The position numbers were made by a program, and so were the translations under genes. Of a stretch of DNA of 64,000 nt, positions 31,565 through 39,589 are shown piece by piece (within the stretch, counting starts at the first letter, position 1; each line of letters opens with the position of its first letter). The stretch spans positions 1 to 64,000 of the forward strand of contig NZ_PXWG01000029.1 of NCBI RefSeq assembly GCF_003011965.1, given 5' to 3'. The DNA comes from Streptosporangium nondiastaticum. Lineage in GTDB: Bacteria; Actinomycetota; Actinomycetes; Streptomycetales; Streptomycetaceae. The notes below the pieces were generated by a model. The model did not search any database, was not told the DNA's origin, and saw only the letters and a program-made list of their open reading frames with translations.

Positions 31565-32659
31565 TTACCCGTACAACTCCCTATACGACGGGAACACCCC
31601 TCCCGGCCCCTCCACCGATTCCGCTGCCAGGGCCGCCTTGACCACCGCGCGCGTCACTGCGTCCGCCCCGGCCGCCAGGATTTCGTTCAGGGCGCCCGCC
31701 GCCAGCAGCGTGGCCGTGTCGCCGAAGACGTCTTCGGACAGCAGCGGGCGGTCTCCCGTGGACAGGGCGAAGACGGTGTCGCCGTCGTTGAGCAGGTGGA
31801 CCGGGCGGACCGCGCGGGCCAGGCCGTCGTGGGCCGTGCCGGCGAGTTTCCGGGCCTGGGCGCGGGTCAGTTCGGCGTCGGTGGCCACGACCACGAGGGT
31901 GGTGTTGAGCGGCGGCCGGACGGACGCCGCGGAGCGCTTCGCGGACTCCTCCCGGGCCGCGGCCAGCCGCTGTTGCGCGGCCGCGTGCCGGGCCGCGGCG
32001 GGGTATTCGACCGCTCCCTCGTACAGCTGCCCGTAGAGGACGCCCGTCGCCGGATCGACCGCCGAGCCCGCCGCGTTGAGGACGGCGAGCGCCGCGACGG
32101 TCGTGCCCGAGGGCAGCACCGCGCTGGCCGTGCCGACCCCGCCCTTCATGCCGCCGGCCACCGCGCCCGTGCCGGCGCCGACGTTGCCCTGGGGGACGGG
32201 CGCGCCCACGTCCTCGCGGGCCGCGGCTTCGGCGGCCTCGCGGCCCAGGGCGGCGTCCGGGCGGGCCCGCCAGTCGCCGCCGCGGCCGAGGTCGAAGAGG
32301 GCGGCGGCGGGGACGACCGGGACGACCTGGGACGGGTCCGGGCCGACCCGGAAGCCGCGGCCGCCGTCCTCCAGCCAGGCCATGACGCCGGACGCGGCGT
32401 CCAGCCCGTAGGCGCTGCCGCCGGAGAGGACGACCGCCTCGACGCGCTGGACGAGGTTGCGCGGGTCGAGGGCGTCGGTCTCGCGGGTGCCGGGGCCGCC
32501 GCCGCGGACGTCGACGGCGGCGACGGCGCCGCCTTCCGCGGTGAGGACGACCGTGGTGCCGGTGAGCGCGCGCTCGCCGCGGTGCCGGGCGTGGCCCACG
32601 CGGATGCCGGCGACGTCGGTGAGCGCGTCCATGGCCCCGGGGGCGGGTGCGTTCGTCAT
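31565..32659 (-). CDS. P1 family (S58, DmpA-like) peptidase
   Basis: A 364-residue aminopeptidase-type Ntn hydrolase. Conserved blocks: LTDVAGIRVGHARH at the N-terminus, EAVVLSGGSAYGLDAASGVM, GNVGAGTGAVAGGMKGGVGT, and a candidate nucleophile region LPSGTTVAALAVLN, where the family self-cleaves to form two chains. FALSTGD follows. The substrate is probably short or D-/beta-peptides, as for DmpA; not determined. Confidence 0.9.
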   Translation of the reverse strand: MTNAPAPGAMDALTDVAGIRVGHARHRGERALTGTTVVLTAEGGAVAAVDVRGGGPGTRETDALDPRNLVQRVEAVVLSGGSAYGLDAASGVMAWLEDGGRGFRVGPDPSQVVPVVPAAALFDLGRGGDWRARPDAALGREAAEAAAREDVGAPVPQGNVGAGTGAVAGGMKGGVGTASAVLPSGTTVAALAVLNAAGSAVDPATGVLYGQLYEGAVEYPAAARHAAAQQRLAAAREESAKRSAASVRPPLNTTLVVVATDAELTRAQARKLAGTAHDGLARAVRPVHLLNDGDTVFALSTGDRPLLSEDVFGDTATLLAAGALNEILAAGADAVTRAVVKAALAAESVEGPGGVFPSYRELYG

Positions 32660-32672
32660 GCAGCCATGCGTA

Positions 32673-33872
32673 TCACGCCTCCGCGGGCCGCGGGTTCCTT
32701 GTGGACAACCAGACTCCCGTCCCCACGGTCGCCGACGCCACCAGCCCCGTCAGCAACACCGCGCTGCCACCCGCGAACGTGCAGGCCAGAATGGCCAGCG
32801 CGGACACCGGCAGCACCAACTGCTGGGCGGGGCCCCGCTTGTAGTGGCGTGAGTGGAACAGCCAGACCAGGAACATGAACAGCGCCCCGGGAACCGTCAC
32901 CGCGCCCGCCGCCGCGAACGTGGAGACGTGCGCCTTGCCGACGGCCTGCTCGACCGCCACCTCGATGCCGGCGCCGATCGCCGCCGCCGACGCGAACACG
33001 AAGTAGTGCCCGTAGCCCCACAGGAACGACTGCCGGTTGGAGGCCAGGTGCTGGTGGATGGGGACGGCGAAGTAGATCCAGAACGCGGCGAAGATCAGCA
33101 GCAGGCCGCCGGCCGCCATCGGCAGCAGCTCGCCCAGCTCCTCGCTCTCCTCCAGCGCCGACTGCACGGCCACCGTGGCCGCCGAGACCGTCTCGCCCAG
33201 CACGATGATGGTGAACAGCCCGTACCGCTCGGCGATGTGGTGCGGGTGCCAGGCCGTCTGCCAGTTCCGCTCGGCGAACAGCGGCACGGCCAGCTCCGCG
33301 CAGGCCATCACCAGGAACACCCACGGCTTGGCCCGGTCCGGCAGGAACAGCACGCCCAGCCAGCCCACCTGGCACAGCGAGACCCCGGCCGCGTACGTCA
33401 GCGCCGTCCGCCGCTCCGCGCCCCGCGTGGAGTGCGCGGCCCGCAGCCACTGCGACACCAGCGCCAGCCGCATCACCAGATAGCCGAACCACACCACCGA
33501 GAAGTCGCTGTGGTCGAAGGCGCGCGGAATGCCCGCCGACAGGATCAGCACGCCGGTGATCTGGATCAGCGTCACCACGCGGTAGAGGACGTCGTCCGTG
33601 TCGTACGCGGACGCGAACCACGTGAAGTTCAGCCACGCCAGCCAGATGGCGAAGAACACCATCAGATAGCCGGGCACGCCGTGCGCCGCGTGCCCCTCGG
33701 CGAGCGCGTGCACCAGCTCGCGGCCCGCGACGGCCACCGCCACGACGAAGCACAGGTCGAAGAAGAGCTCCAGCGGCGTGGCCGTCCGGTGCGGCTCCTC
33801 GCGTCCGCGGCCCGTCATGCGGCGTACTACGGACGGGGGCGGCGGCCCGCCGTGGGGGGCGTCCTCGCTCAT
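32673..33872 (-). CDS. Low temperature requirement protein A (LtrA) family
   Basis: A 399-residue membrane protein with about ten TM helices. The family signature is TPLELFFDLCFVVAVAVAGR near the N-terminus, then RYGLFTIIVLGETVSAATVA and LWGYGHYFVFASAAAIGAGI. Function of LtrA proteins is not established. It lies 13 bases upstream of the P1 peptidase, on the same strand. Confidence 0.92.
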   Translation of the reverse strand: MSEDAPHGGPPPPSVVRRMTGRGREEPHRTATPLELFFDLCFVVAVAVAGRELVHALAEGHAAHGVPGYLMVFFAIWLAWLNFTWFASAYDTDDVLYRVVTLIQITGVLILSAGIPRAFDHSDFSVVWFGYLVMRLALVSQWLRAAHSTRGAERRTALTYAAGVSLCQVGWLGVLFLPDRAKPWVFLVMACAELAVPLFAERNWQTAWHPHHIAERYGLFTIIVLGETVSAATVAVQSALEESEELGELLPMAAGGLLLIFAAFWIYFAVPIHQHLASNRQSFLWGYGHYFVFASAAAIGAGIEVAVEQAVGKAHVSTFAAAGAVTVPGALFMFLVWLFHSRHYKRGPAQQLVLPVSALAILACTFAGGSAVLLTGLVASATVGTGVWLSTRNPRPAEA

Positions 33873-34042
33873 ACGGCGATTCTCACCGCGTACGGGTTCG
33901 CTCGCGCGGCGGAGCCGTGCGTACGGGCTCGCGCGGCGGGAGCGCGCCTACGGGGCCGCGCCCGGTCCGGCACCACCGGTCTCCGCCGTCGTGGTTCCTC
34001 GCCGTTGCGGCGGAAGAAAAGTGCGCCGCTTACCCTGGGCGT

Positions 34043-34246
34043 ATGAGTGACACCGCCCCCGAGACCGCTGCGCAGCCCGCCCCGCGGCCGCGTAACCCCG
34101 CAGCCGCCGCCCTGATCTTCGACGACCCGCTGTCGCAGCAGTCCTCGGACGACACCGACCGCGGCTGGGGCGACCGTCCCGCCTCCGGCGGTTCCGCCGC
34201 GGATCTCGCCCGCTTCCTGGACGAGAAGCCGCCGCACCACATCTGA
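34043..34246 (+). CDS. 67-residue conserved small protein
   Basis: Polar, probably partly disordered: DTAPETAAQPAPRPRNPAAA, then ALIFDDPLSQQSSDDTDRGW and a helical end LARFLDEKPPHHI. It resembles small proteins conserved in Streptomyces next to mscL, but has no known domain. The ATG at 34043 lacks a good ribosome site. Confidence 0.6.
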   Translation: MSDTAPETAAQPAPRPRNPAAAALIFDDPLSQQSSDDTDRGWGDRPASGGSAADLARFLDEKPPHHI

Positions 34247-34261
34247 GCCCGCAGGCCCACC

Positions 34262-34301
34262 GGGGCGCCGGCACCTCTATCGGAGCGCCGGCACCTCTAC
34301 A
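34262..34301. repeat. Two 20-bp tandem units before mscL
   Basis: GGRGCGCCGGCACCTCTAYM occurs at 34262 and 34282; a diverged unit and a partial one (GGCGCCGGCACC) continue into the 3' end of mscL. Confidence 0.75.
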
Positions 34302-34314
34302 GGGGCTACCGGGT

Positions 34315-34788
34315 CTACCGGGGCGCCGGCACCGTCTCCGAGCCCGGCTCGCGCCGCTGCTCCACGAGCGCGTCGCGGATCTGGGCGAGCAGCTCCAGCT
34401 CGGTCTCCCTGGCGGGGGCGGCCGGCTGCCGCGCCGCCTGCCGCTCCTGCCAGCGCTTCATCGGCAGCAGCATCAGGAAGTAGACGACCGCGGCCGTGAT
34501 GAGGAAGGTCAGCGAGGCGCTGAGCACGGAGCCCCACTGGAGCGAGACGCCCTGGGTGACCTCGCCGGTCTTGGCGTTCACGGCGCAGGGGCCCTTGATG
34601 CAGACCGCGTAGTGGTCGAGGTCCTTCGTGCCGAAGGCGCCCACGACCGGGTTGATCACGCCCTTGACCACCGCGTTCACGATGTTCGTGAACGCGGCGC
34701 CGATGACGACGGCGACGGCGAGGTCTATGACGTTGCCCCGCATGAGGAATGCTTTGAAGCCTCCGAGGACCCCGGTCTTCGTCGTCAC
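34315..34788 (-). CDS. mscL: Large-conductance mechanosensitive channel
   Basis: A 157-residue pentameric channel subunit that relieves osmotic shock. TM1 contains RGNVIDLAVAVVIGAAFTNI, the conserved pore segment; TM2 is SLTFLITAAVVYFLMLLPMK. The periplasmic loop has two Cys (VCIKGPCAV). The cytoplasmic helix is at the C-terminus, after an Ala/Pro-rich linker. Confidence 0.97.
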   Translation of the reverse strand: MTTKTGVLGGFKAFLMRGNVIDLAVAVVIGAAFTNIVNAVVKGVINPVVGAFGTKDLDHYAVCIKGPCAVNAKTGEVTQGVSLQWGSVLSASLTFLITAAVVYFLMLLPMKRWQERQAARQPAAPARETELELLAQIRDALVEQRREPGSETVPAPR

Positions 34789-34880
34789 TGCTCAAGCCCT
34801 TCTGTCACTGATTCCGCCCGGATGGTCCGGATATTCCGGAATGAAGGATTCCATATCCGGCCGGCGGACCCCAGCGGCCG

Positions 34881-35732
34881 TCAGGGCAGTTCGATACCCA
34901 GGTCCCACCCCTTGTGCACGTCCGCGCACAAGCAGTTGCGCTCCTTGGTCTCCGGCAGGGCGGTCACGGCCGCGAAGAGCACCTCGCGCAGCCGGCCCAC
35001 GTTCTCCCCGAAGACCCGCATGACCTCGTCGTGCGAGACGCCCTCGCCGGACTCGGCGCCCGCGTCCAGGTCCGTGACCAGCGCCATCGAGGTGTAGCAG
35101 AGCTCCAGCTCGCGGGCGAGGACGGCCTCGGGGTGCCCGGTCATGCCGACGACCGACCAGCCCTGGGCGGCGTGCCAGCGGGACTCGGCGCGCGTCGAGA
35201 AGCGCGGCCCCTCGATGACGACCATCGTGCCGCCGTCCACCACCGGCTCCCAGCCCTTGCCGCGCGCCACCGCGACCGCCACGGCGCGGCCGGTGGGGCA
35301 GTAGGGGTCGGCGAAGCTGGTGTGGACGACGTTGGGCACCCGGCCGTCGGGCAGCATCTCGCCGTCGAAGTAGGACTGCGCCCGCGCCTTCGTGCGGTCC
35401 ACGAGCTGGTCCGGCACGACGAGCGTGCCCGGCCCGTAGTGCGGCTGCAGCCCGCCGACCGCGCACGGGGCGAGGACCTGGCGCACGCCCAGCGAGCGCA
35501 GGGCCCACAGGTTGGCCCGGTAGTTGATGCGGTGGGGCGGCAGGTGGTGGCCGCGGCCGTGGCGGGGGAGGAAGGCGACCCGCCGCCCGGCGAGCTCGCC
35601 GACGAAGACGGAGTCGCTCGGCGACCCGTACGGGGTCATCACCGTGACCTCGGTCACGTCCTCCAGGAAGGAGTAGAAGCCCGACCCGCCGATGACGCCT
35701 ATGTCCGCCCGCGCGCTGTGCATTTCGACCAT
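34881..35732 (-). CDS. mtnP: S-methyl-5'-thioadenosine phosphorylase
   Basis: A 283-residue purine-nucleoside-phosphorylase-fold enzyme for methionine salvage. Signatures: IGVIGGSGFYSFLE, LPRHGRGHHLPPHRINYRAN, EGPRFSTRAESRW, and VVGMTGHPEAVLARELELCY. The ATG at 35732 has AGGGTG upstream; GTG at 35741 and ATG at 35723 are alternatives. The nearest upstream gene is the FmdB-type gene, separated by a long hairpin. Confidence 0.93.
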   Translation of the reverse strand: MVEMHSARADIGVIGGSGFYSFLEDVTEVTVMTPYGSPSDSVFVGELAGRRVAFLPRHGRGHHLPPHRINYRANLWALRSLGVRQVLAPCAVGGLQPHYGPGTLVVPDQLVDRTKARAQSYFDGEMLPDGRVPNVVHTSFADPYCPTGRAVAVAVARGKGWEPVVDGGTMVVIEGPRFSTRAESRWHAAQGWSVVGMTGHPEAVLARELELCYTSMALVTDLDAGAESGEGVSHDEVMRVFGENVGRLREVLFAAVTALPETKERNCLCADVHKGWDLGIELP

Positions 35733-35763
35733 GGACGTCACCCTAACGGCGGGCGGCGGTACG

Positions 35764-35850
35764 CCACAGGGCCCTTCACCTCCGTACGGGATCCGAGCGG
35801 GATCCGTGCGGGATCCGCAAGGGATCCGCGGGAGGTGAAGGGCCCTGTGG
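35764..35850. repeat. Perfect 20-bp inverted repeat enclosing four GGATCC sites
   Basis: Arms 35764-35783 and 35831-35850 (CCACAGGGCCCTTCACCTCC) are perfectly complementary. The 47-base loop holds four GGGATCCG units spaced 10-11 bases apart. It lies between the FmdB-type gene and mtnP. It may terminate the former, but the loop is unusual. Confidence 0.88.
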
Positions 35851-35886
35851 GCGAAAGCGCGGTGACGGCCTGGGCGGCTGGGCGAC

Positions 35887-36198
35887 CTAGGCGGCCGAGG
35901 TGCCGGTGGCGGCGGGCGCCGACGACGGCTTCGACTCGCTGCTCTTCGCGGCCGGAGTCGTGGTCGTGGTGCTGGACGACGACGAGGACGACTTCGCGGC
36001 GGGCGAGCTGCTGGACGACGAGCCGCGGCTGTCGTTCCGGTAGAAGCCGGAGCCCTTGAAGACGATGCCGACCGCGGAGAAGACCTTCTTCAGGCGCCCC
36101 TGGCAGGCGGGGCACTCGGTCAGGGCGTCATCGGTGAACTTCTGCACCGCCTCGAGGCCCTCGCCGCACTCGGTGCACTGGTACTGGTAAGTCGGCAC
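35887..36198 (-). CDS. FmdB-type zinc-ribbon protein, probable Ruc redox-regulated chaperone
   Basis: A 103-residue protein. The zinc ribbon is at residues 1-45 with Cys8, Cys11, Cys29 and Cys32 (CTEC, CPAC). Residues 55-103 are disordered, Ser/Thr/Ala/Lys-rich. This fits M. tuberculosis Rv0991c (Ruc), a redox-regulated chaperone that uses the four Cys and the unstructured tail. Position between mscL and the 5-FTHF cyclo-ligase is also shared. The GTG at 36198 has GAGGAGC upstream, and a CIRCE element overlaps this leader, so HrcA control is expected. Orthology is inferred from motif and synteny. Confidence 0.87.
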   Translation of the reverse strand: MPTYQYQCTECGEGLEAVQKFTDDALTECPACQGRLKKVFSAVGIVFKGSGFYRNDSRGSSSSSSPAAKSSSSSSSTTTTTPAAKSSESKPSSAPAATGTSAA

Positions 36199-36207
36199 TT
36201 GCTCCTC

Positions 36208-36234
36208 CTGGCACTCTCACTCGTTGAGTGCTAA
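36208..36234. promoter_or_regulatory. CIRCE element (HrcA operator)
   Basis: GCACTC-N9-GAGTGC with flanking bases: right arm GAGTGCTAA is perfect and left arm CTGGCACTC matches 7 of 9 of TTAGCACTC; the spacer is exactly 9. It sits 9 bases before the FmdB-type start and overlaps its ribosome site. A 12-base palindrome ATACTGCAGTAT follows at 36244. Confidence 0.85.
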
Positions 36235-36264
36235 CGACGCTCCATACTGCAGTATTCCGGTCTC

Positions 36265-37536
36265 TCAGTCCACCGGAACGGCCTCACGGTGACCGACCCC
36301 ACGTGCCGCGACGACCGACTCGGAGCGCGGAGTCAGGGCCTTCCGCAGCGCCAGCAGGACCACCAGTGCGACGGCCGTGCCGCCCAGCGGCACCAGGAAA
36401 CCGGTGCTCGCGCCGTGGGCGTCGATCAGGCTGCCGCCCACGGTCGCGCCGGCCGCCTGGCCGAGGCCGACGGCGCCGGTGAGCCAGGTGAACGCCTCGG
36501 TGCGGGCGCCCGCCGGGACCAGCTTCTCCACCAGCGTGTAGCCGGTGATCAGCGACGGCGCGATGCACAGACCCACCAGCATGCCCAGGGCGCCCAGCAG
36601 CACCATGTGGTGCGCGGCCCACAGCGGGGTCGTGGCCAGCACCAGCAGCGGGTAGGCCAGCAGCAGGCGGCGCTGCGGGCTCGTCTTCCAGGCGATGACG
36701 CCGCAGGCTATGCCCGCGATCATGTTTCCGGCCGCGAAGGCGCCGTACATCAGGCCGTTCAGGCCCGGCTCGCCCATCTCCTTGGTGAAGGCGGTCATCG
36801 ACACCTGCATGCCGCCGAAGACGGTGCCGATGCCCAGCATGACGATCGCCAGCACCCGCACGCCCGGCACGGACAGCGCCGAGACGCGCTTGCCGGCCTC
36901 GGCCGCACCGGCCGCCGCGCGGCTCGCCTGCGGCTGCGTGCGCCGCTGCGAGGCGAACAGCAGACCGCCGGCCAGCGTCAGCACGGCCTCCGCGACCAGG
37001 CCGGCGGCCGGGTGGACGCCGGTGCACAGCGCCGTGGCCAGCACCGGGCCGATCACGAACGTGAACTCGTCGGTGACGGACTCGAAGGCCGCCGCGGTGG
37101 ACATCAGGGGCGAGCCGTCGAGCTTGTTCGCCCAGCGGGCCCGCACCATGGGGCCGATCTGCGGGGTCGAGGCACCGGCCGGCGCGGCCGCCGCCAGCAG
37201 CGCCCACAGGGGCGCGTCCGACAGCGCGAGCACCGTCAGCAGCGAGATCGCCGCCGCGTGCACGACGACGCCGGGGATCAGCACCGCGGCCTGGCCGAAG
37301 CGGTCCGCGAGCTTGCCGCTCTGCGGCGCGAACAGGGCCATCGCCACGCCCGCGGTCGCCGAGACGGTGCCCGCGGTCTGGTAGGAGCCGGTGGTGTCGT
37401 TGACCAGCAGCAGGATGCCGATGGTCAGCATTGCGAACGGCTGCCGGGCCAGGAAGCCCGGCAGCAGGAACGTCCACGCGCCGGGGGTGCGCAGCAGCTG
37501 CCCGTATCCGGGCCGTTCGTTGACCGTGGATGCCAC
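36265..37536 (-). CDS. MFS transporter (12 TM)
   Basis: A 423-residue transporter. Motif A-like GKLADRFGQ follows TM2; later segments are GMQVSMTAFTKEMGEPGLNG and FAAGNMIAGIACGVIAWKTS. About twelve TM helices. The GTG at 37536 is chosen because GGAAAGG precedes it; the frame from 37689 adds an Arg-rich stretch without membrane character. Substrate unknown. It interrupts the conserved ruc-to-sepX neighbourhood. Confidence 0.85.
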   Translation of the reverse strand: MASTVNERPGYGQLLRTPGAWTFLLPGFLARQPFAMLTIGILLLVNDTTGSYQTAGTVSATAGVAMALFAPQSGKLADRFGQAAVLIPGVVVHAAAISLLTVLALSDAPLWALLAAAAPAGASTPQIGPMVRARWANKLDGSPLMSTAAAFESVTDEFTFVIGPVLATALCTGVHPAAGLVAEAVLTLAGGLLFASQRRTQPQASRAAAGAAEAGKRVSALSVPGVRVLAIVMLGIGTVFGGMQVSMTAFTKEMGEPGLNGLMYGAFAAGNMIAGIACGVIAWKTSPQRRLLLAYPLLVLATTPLWAAHHMVLLGALGMLVGLCIAPSLITGYTLVEKLVPAGARTEAFTWLTGAVGLGQAAGATVGGSLIDAHGASTGFLVPLGGTAVALVVLLALRKALTPRSESVVAARGVGHREAVPVD

Positions 37537-37750
37537 GGCCCAGGCCTTTCCGCCGCCTGGTAGCGCGCCACCGGACGGGATGCCGCCACGGAGCGCGCCG
37601 AGAGCTGTCCTCTCGCGCAGGACCGTGGTAGATGCCTTCCGGCCGCCTCGTGCGACCGCGGCCGCCGTGCGGTCGCGCCAGCCCTGCATCAGGCAGAGTT
37701 GGTTCGGTGTGTAGCTAGGGAAATCTCCCGCTGGGAGCGGGAGTGAATGA

Positions 37751-39331
37751 TTACTTCCTCTTTATCATACGGGGCCCCTTGGATATGCCTATGGCCTTCG
37801 TCACAGAGGCCCCGGCGGAGGGCCCCGCGGAGGGCTCCGCGCGCTCCCCGCCCGTCCCCAGCCAGCCCGCGAGCTTGCCGCCCTCGCCGACCGCCCGCAG
37901 CCGCTTCTCGGTCGCGTCGCGCACCGGGTCCGTGGCCACCACCAGCAACTCGTCGCCCAGCCGCAGCACCGTCGAGGGCCCGGGCACGAAGCTCTTGCCC
38001 TCCCGTACGACCAGCGTGACCGCCGCCCCGGCGGGCAGCCGCAGCTCCGAGACCTCCACGCCGTGCATCCGCGAGCCCTCCGGGATGGAGACCGACAGCA
38101 GGTGGCCGCGCAGCCGCTCCAGCGGCGCGGACTCGATGCCGAGGTCCTCCGGCGGCTCGTTCTCGCCCAGCCGCAGGTGCCGGGCCAGCCAGGGCAGCGT
38201 CGGCCCCTGGACCAGGGTGTAGACGATCACCAGCACGAAGACGATGTTGAAGATCGTGCGGCTGTCCTCCACCCCGGCCACCATCGGGATGGTGGCGAGG
38301 ACGATCGGCACGGCGCCGCGCAGCCCGGCCCACGACAGCAGCGCCTTCTCCTGCCAGGGCGTACGGAAGGGCGCCGTGCTGAGGAAGACGGACACCGGCC
38401 GCGCGACCATCGTCAGGACCAGCCCCACGACCAGCGCGGGCAGGATGTCGTCGCCCAGCTCGTGCGGCGTGACCAGCAGGCCCAGCAGGACGAACATGCC
38501 GATCTGGGCGATCCAGCCGAGCCCCTCGGCGAAGCCGCGCGTGGCCGGCCAGTGCGGCAGCTTGGCGTTGCCGAGGATCAGCGCCGCGAGGTAGACGGCG
38601 AGGAAGCCGGAGCCGTGCGCGAGGGCGCCGCCCGCGTAGGCGGCGGTGGCGATGGCCATCACGGCGATGGGATAGAGGCCGGAGGCGGGCAGGGCCACGC
38701 GCCGCAGCGTGTACGAGCCGAGGAAGCCGATGGCGATGCCGATGGCGGCGCCGATCGCCAGCTCCAGGGCGATCTTCCCCAGGAGCAGGTACCAGTGCTC
38801 GACGGGCCCGGCCGCCGAGAAGGCGACGACGAGGATGACGACGGGGGCGTCGTTGAAGCCGGACTCGGCCTCCAGGACGCCGGTGAGCCGGGCCGGCAGG
38901 GGAACGTTGCGCAGGACGGAGAAGACGGCCGCCGCGTCCGTCGAGGACACCACCGCACCGATGATCAGGGCCTGCCGCCATTCGACGCCCGCCAGGTAGT
39001 GCGCGGCGGCGGCGGTCAGGCCCACGCTCACCGCGACGCCGAAGGTGGACAGCACGGCCGCCGCGGGCAGCGCGGGTTTGATTTCGTGCCACTTCGTGCC
39101 GAGTCCGCCCTCGGCGAGGATGACGACCAGGGCGGCGTAGCCGATGACCTGGGTCAGGCCCACGTCGTTGAAGGAGACGCCGATGCCGTCCTGGCCGATG
39201 GCGACCCCTATGCCGAGGTAGATGAGCAGGCTCGGGAGCCCGCTGCGCGAAGAGATGCGCACCGCCGCCACCGCGACGAGCAGCACGAGGGAGCAGATCA
39301 GCAGGAGTTCGTTGAGGTGGTGGACAGTCAG
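37751..39331 (-). CDS. K+/H+ antiporter (CPA family, NhaP2/CvrA type) with RCK-C domain
   Basis: About 526 residues. Residues 1-390 form the CPA antiporter core: SGLPSLLIYLGIGVAIG, VVSSTDAAAVFSVLRN, EAESGFNDAPVVILVVAFSA with the ND pair, and SWAGLRGAVPIVLATIP. Residues about 420-495 are a TrkA-C/RCK-C regulatory domain (GVEVSELRLPAGAAVTLVVR). An in-frame TGA lies four codons before a CTG at 39331; family members usually begin TVHHLNELLL after Met, exactly as here after CTG, and AGGGA lies upstream. I therefore take CTG as the start. GTG at 39286 would remove part of TM1. Confidence 0.88.
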   Translation of the reverse strand: MTVHHLNELLLICSLVLLVAVAAVRISSRSGLPSLLIYLGIGVAIGQDGIGVSFNDVGLTQVIGYAALVVILAEGGLGTKWHEIKPALPAAAVLSTFGVAVSVGLTAAAAHYLAGVEWRQALIIGAVVSSTDAAAVFSVLRNVPLPARLTGVLEAESGFNDAPVVILVVAFSAAGPVEHWYLLLGKIALELAIGAAIGIAIGFLGSYTLRRVALPASGLYPIAVMAIATAAYAGGALAHGSGFLAVYLAALILGNAKLPHWPATRGFAEGLGWIAQIGMFVLLGLLVTPHELGDDILPALVVGLVLTMVARPVSVFLSTAPFRTPWQEKALLSWAGLRGAVPIVLATIPMVAGVEDSRTIFNIVFVLVIVYTLVQGPTLPWLARHLRLGENEPPEDLGIESAPLERLRGHLLSVSIPEGSRMHGVEVSELRLPAGAAVTLVVREGKSFVPGPSTVLRLGDELLVVATDPVRDATEKRLRAVGEGGKLAGWLGTGGERAEPSAGPSAGASVTKAIGISKGPRMIKRK

Positions 39332-39589
39332 GGGCCGGTCCCTTCACGAGTGCACAGGAGTGCTTTGCCACGAACAGGGCCGGAACGTTCCTCCGGCCCA
39401 TCGGAACTTCATTTCCTCATCTAATATTTTACGGGTTCTTAACGCCTCGCGGGCGGGCGAGGGTTCCGGGAGGGCGCGAGAGGGACCCATGTCACTGCAC
39501 GGTCCGGCATCCGCGTCCGGTCGTCCGGCGCCCTGCGCCTATGGTTGCTTCCAGCACTCCAGGACCACCCTGCCCCTCTAAGGACAGCG

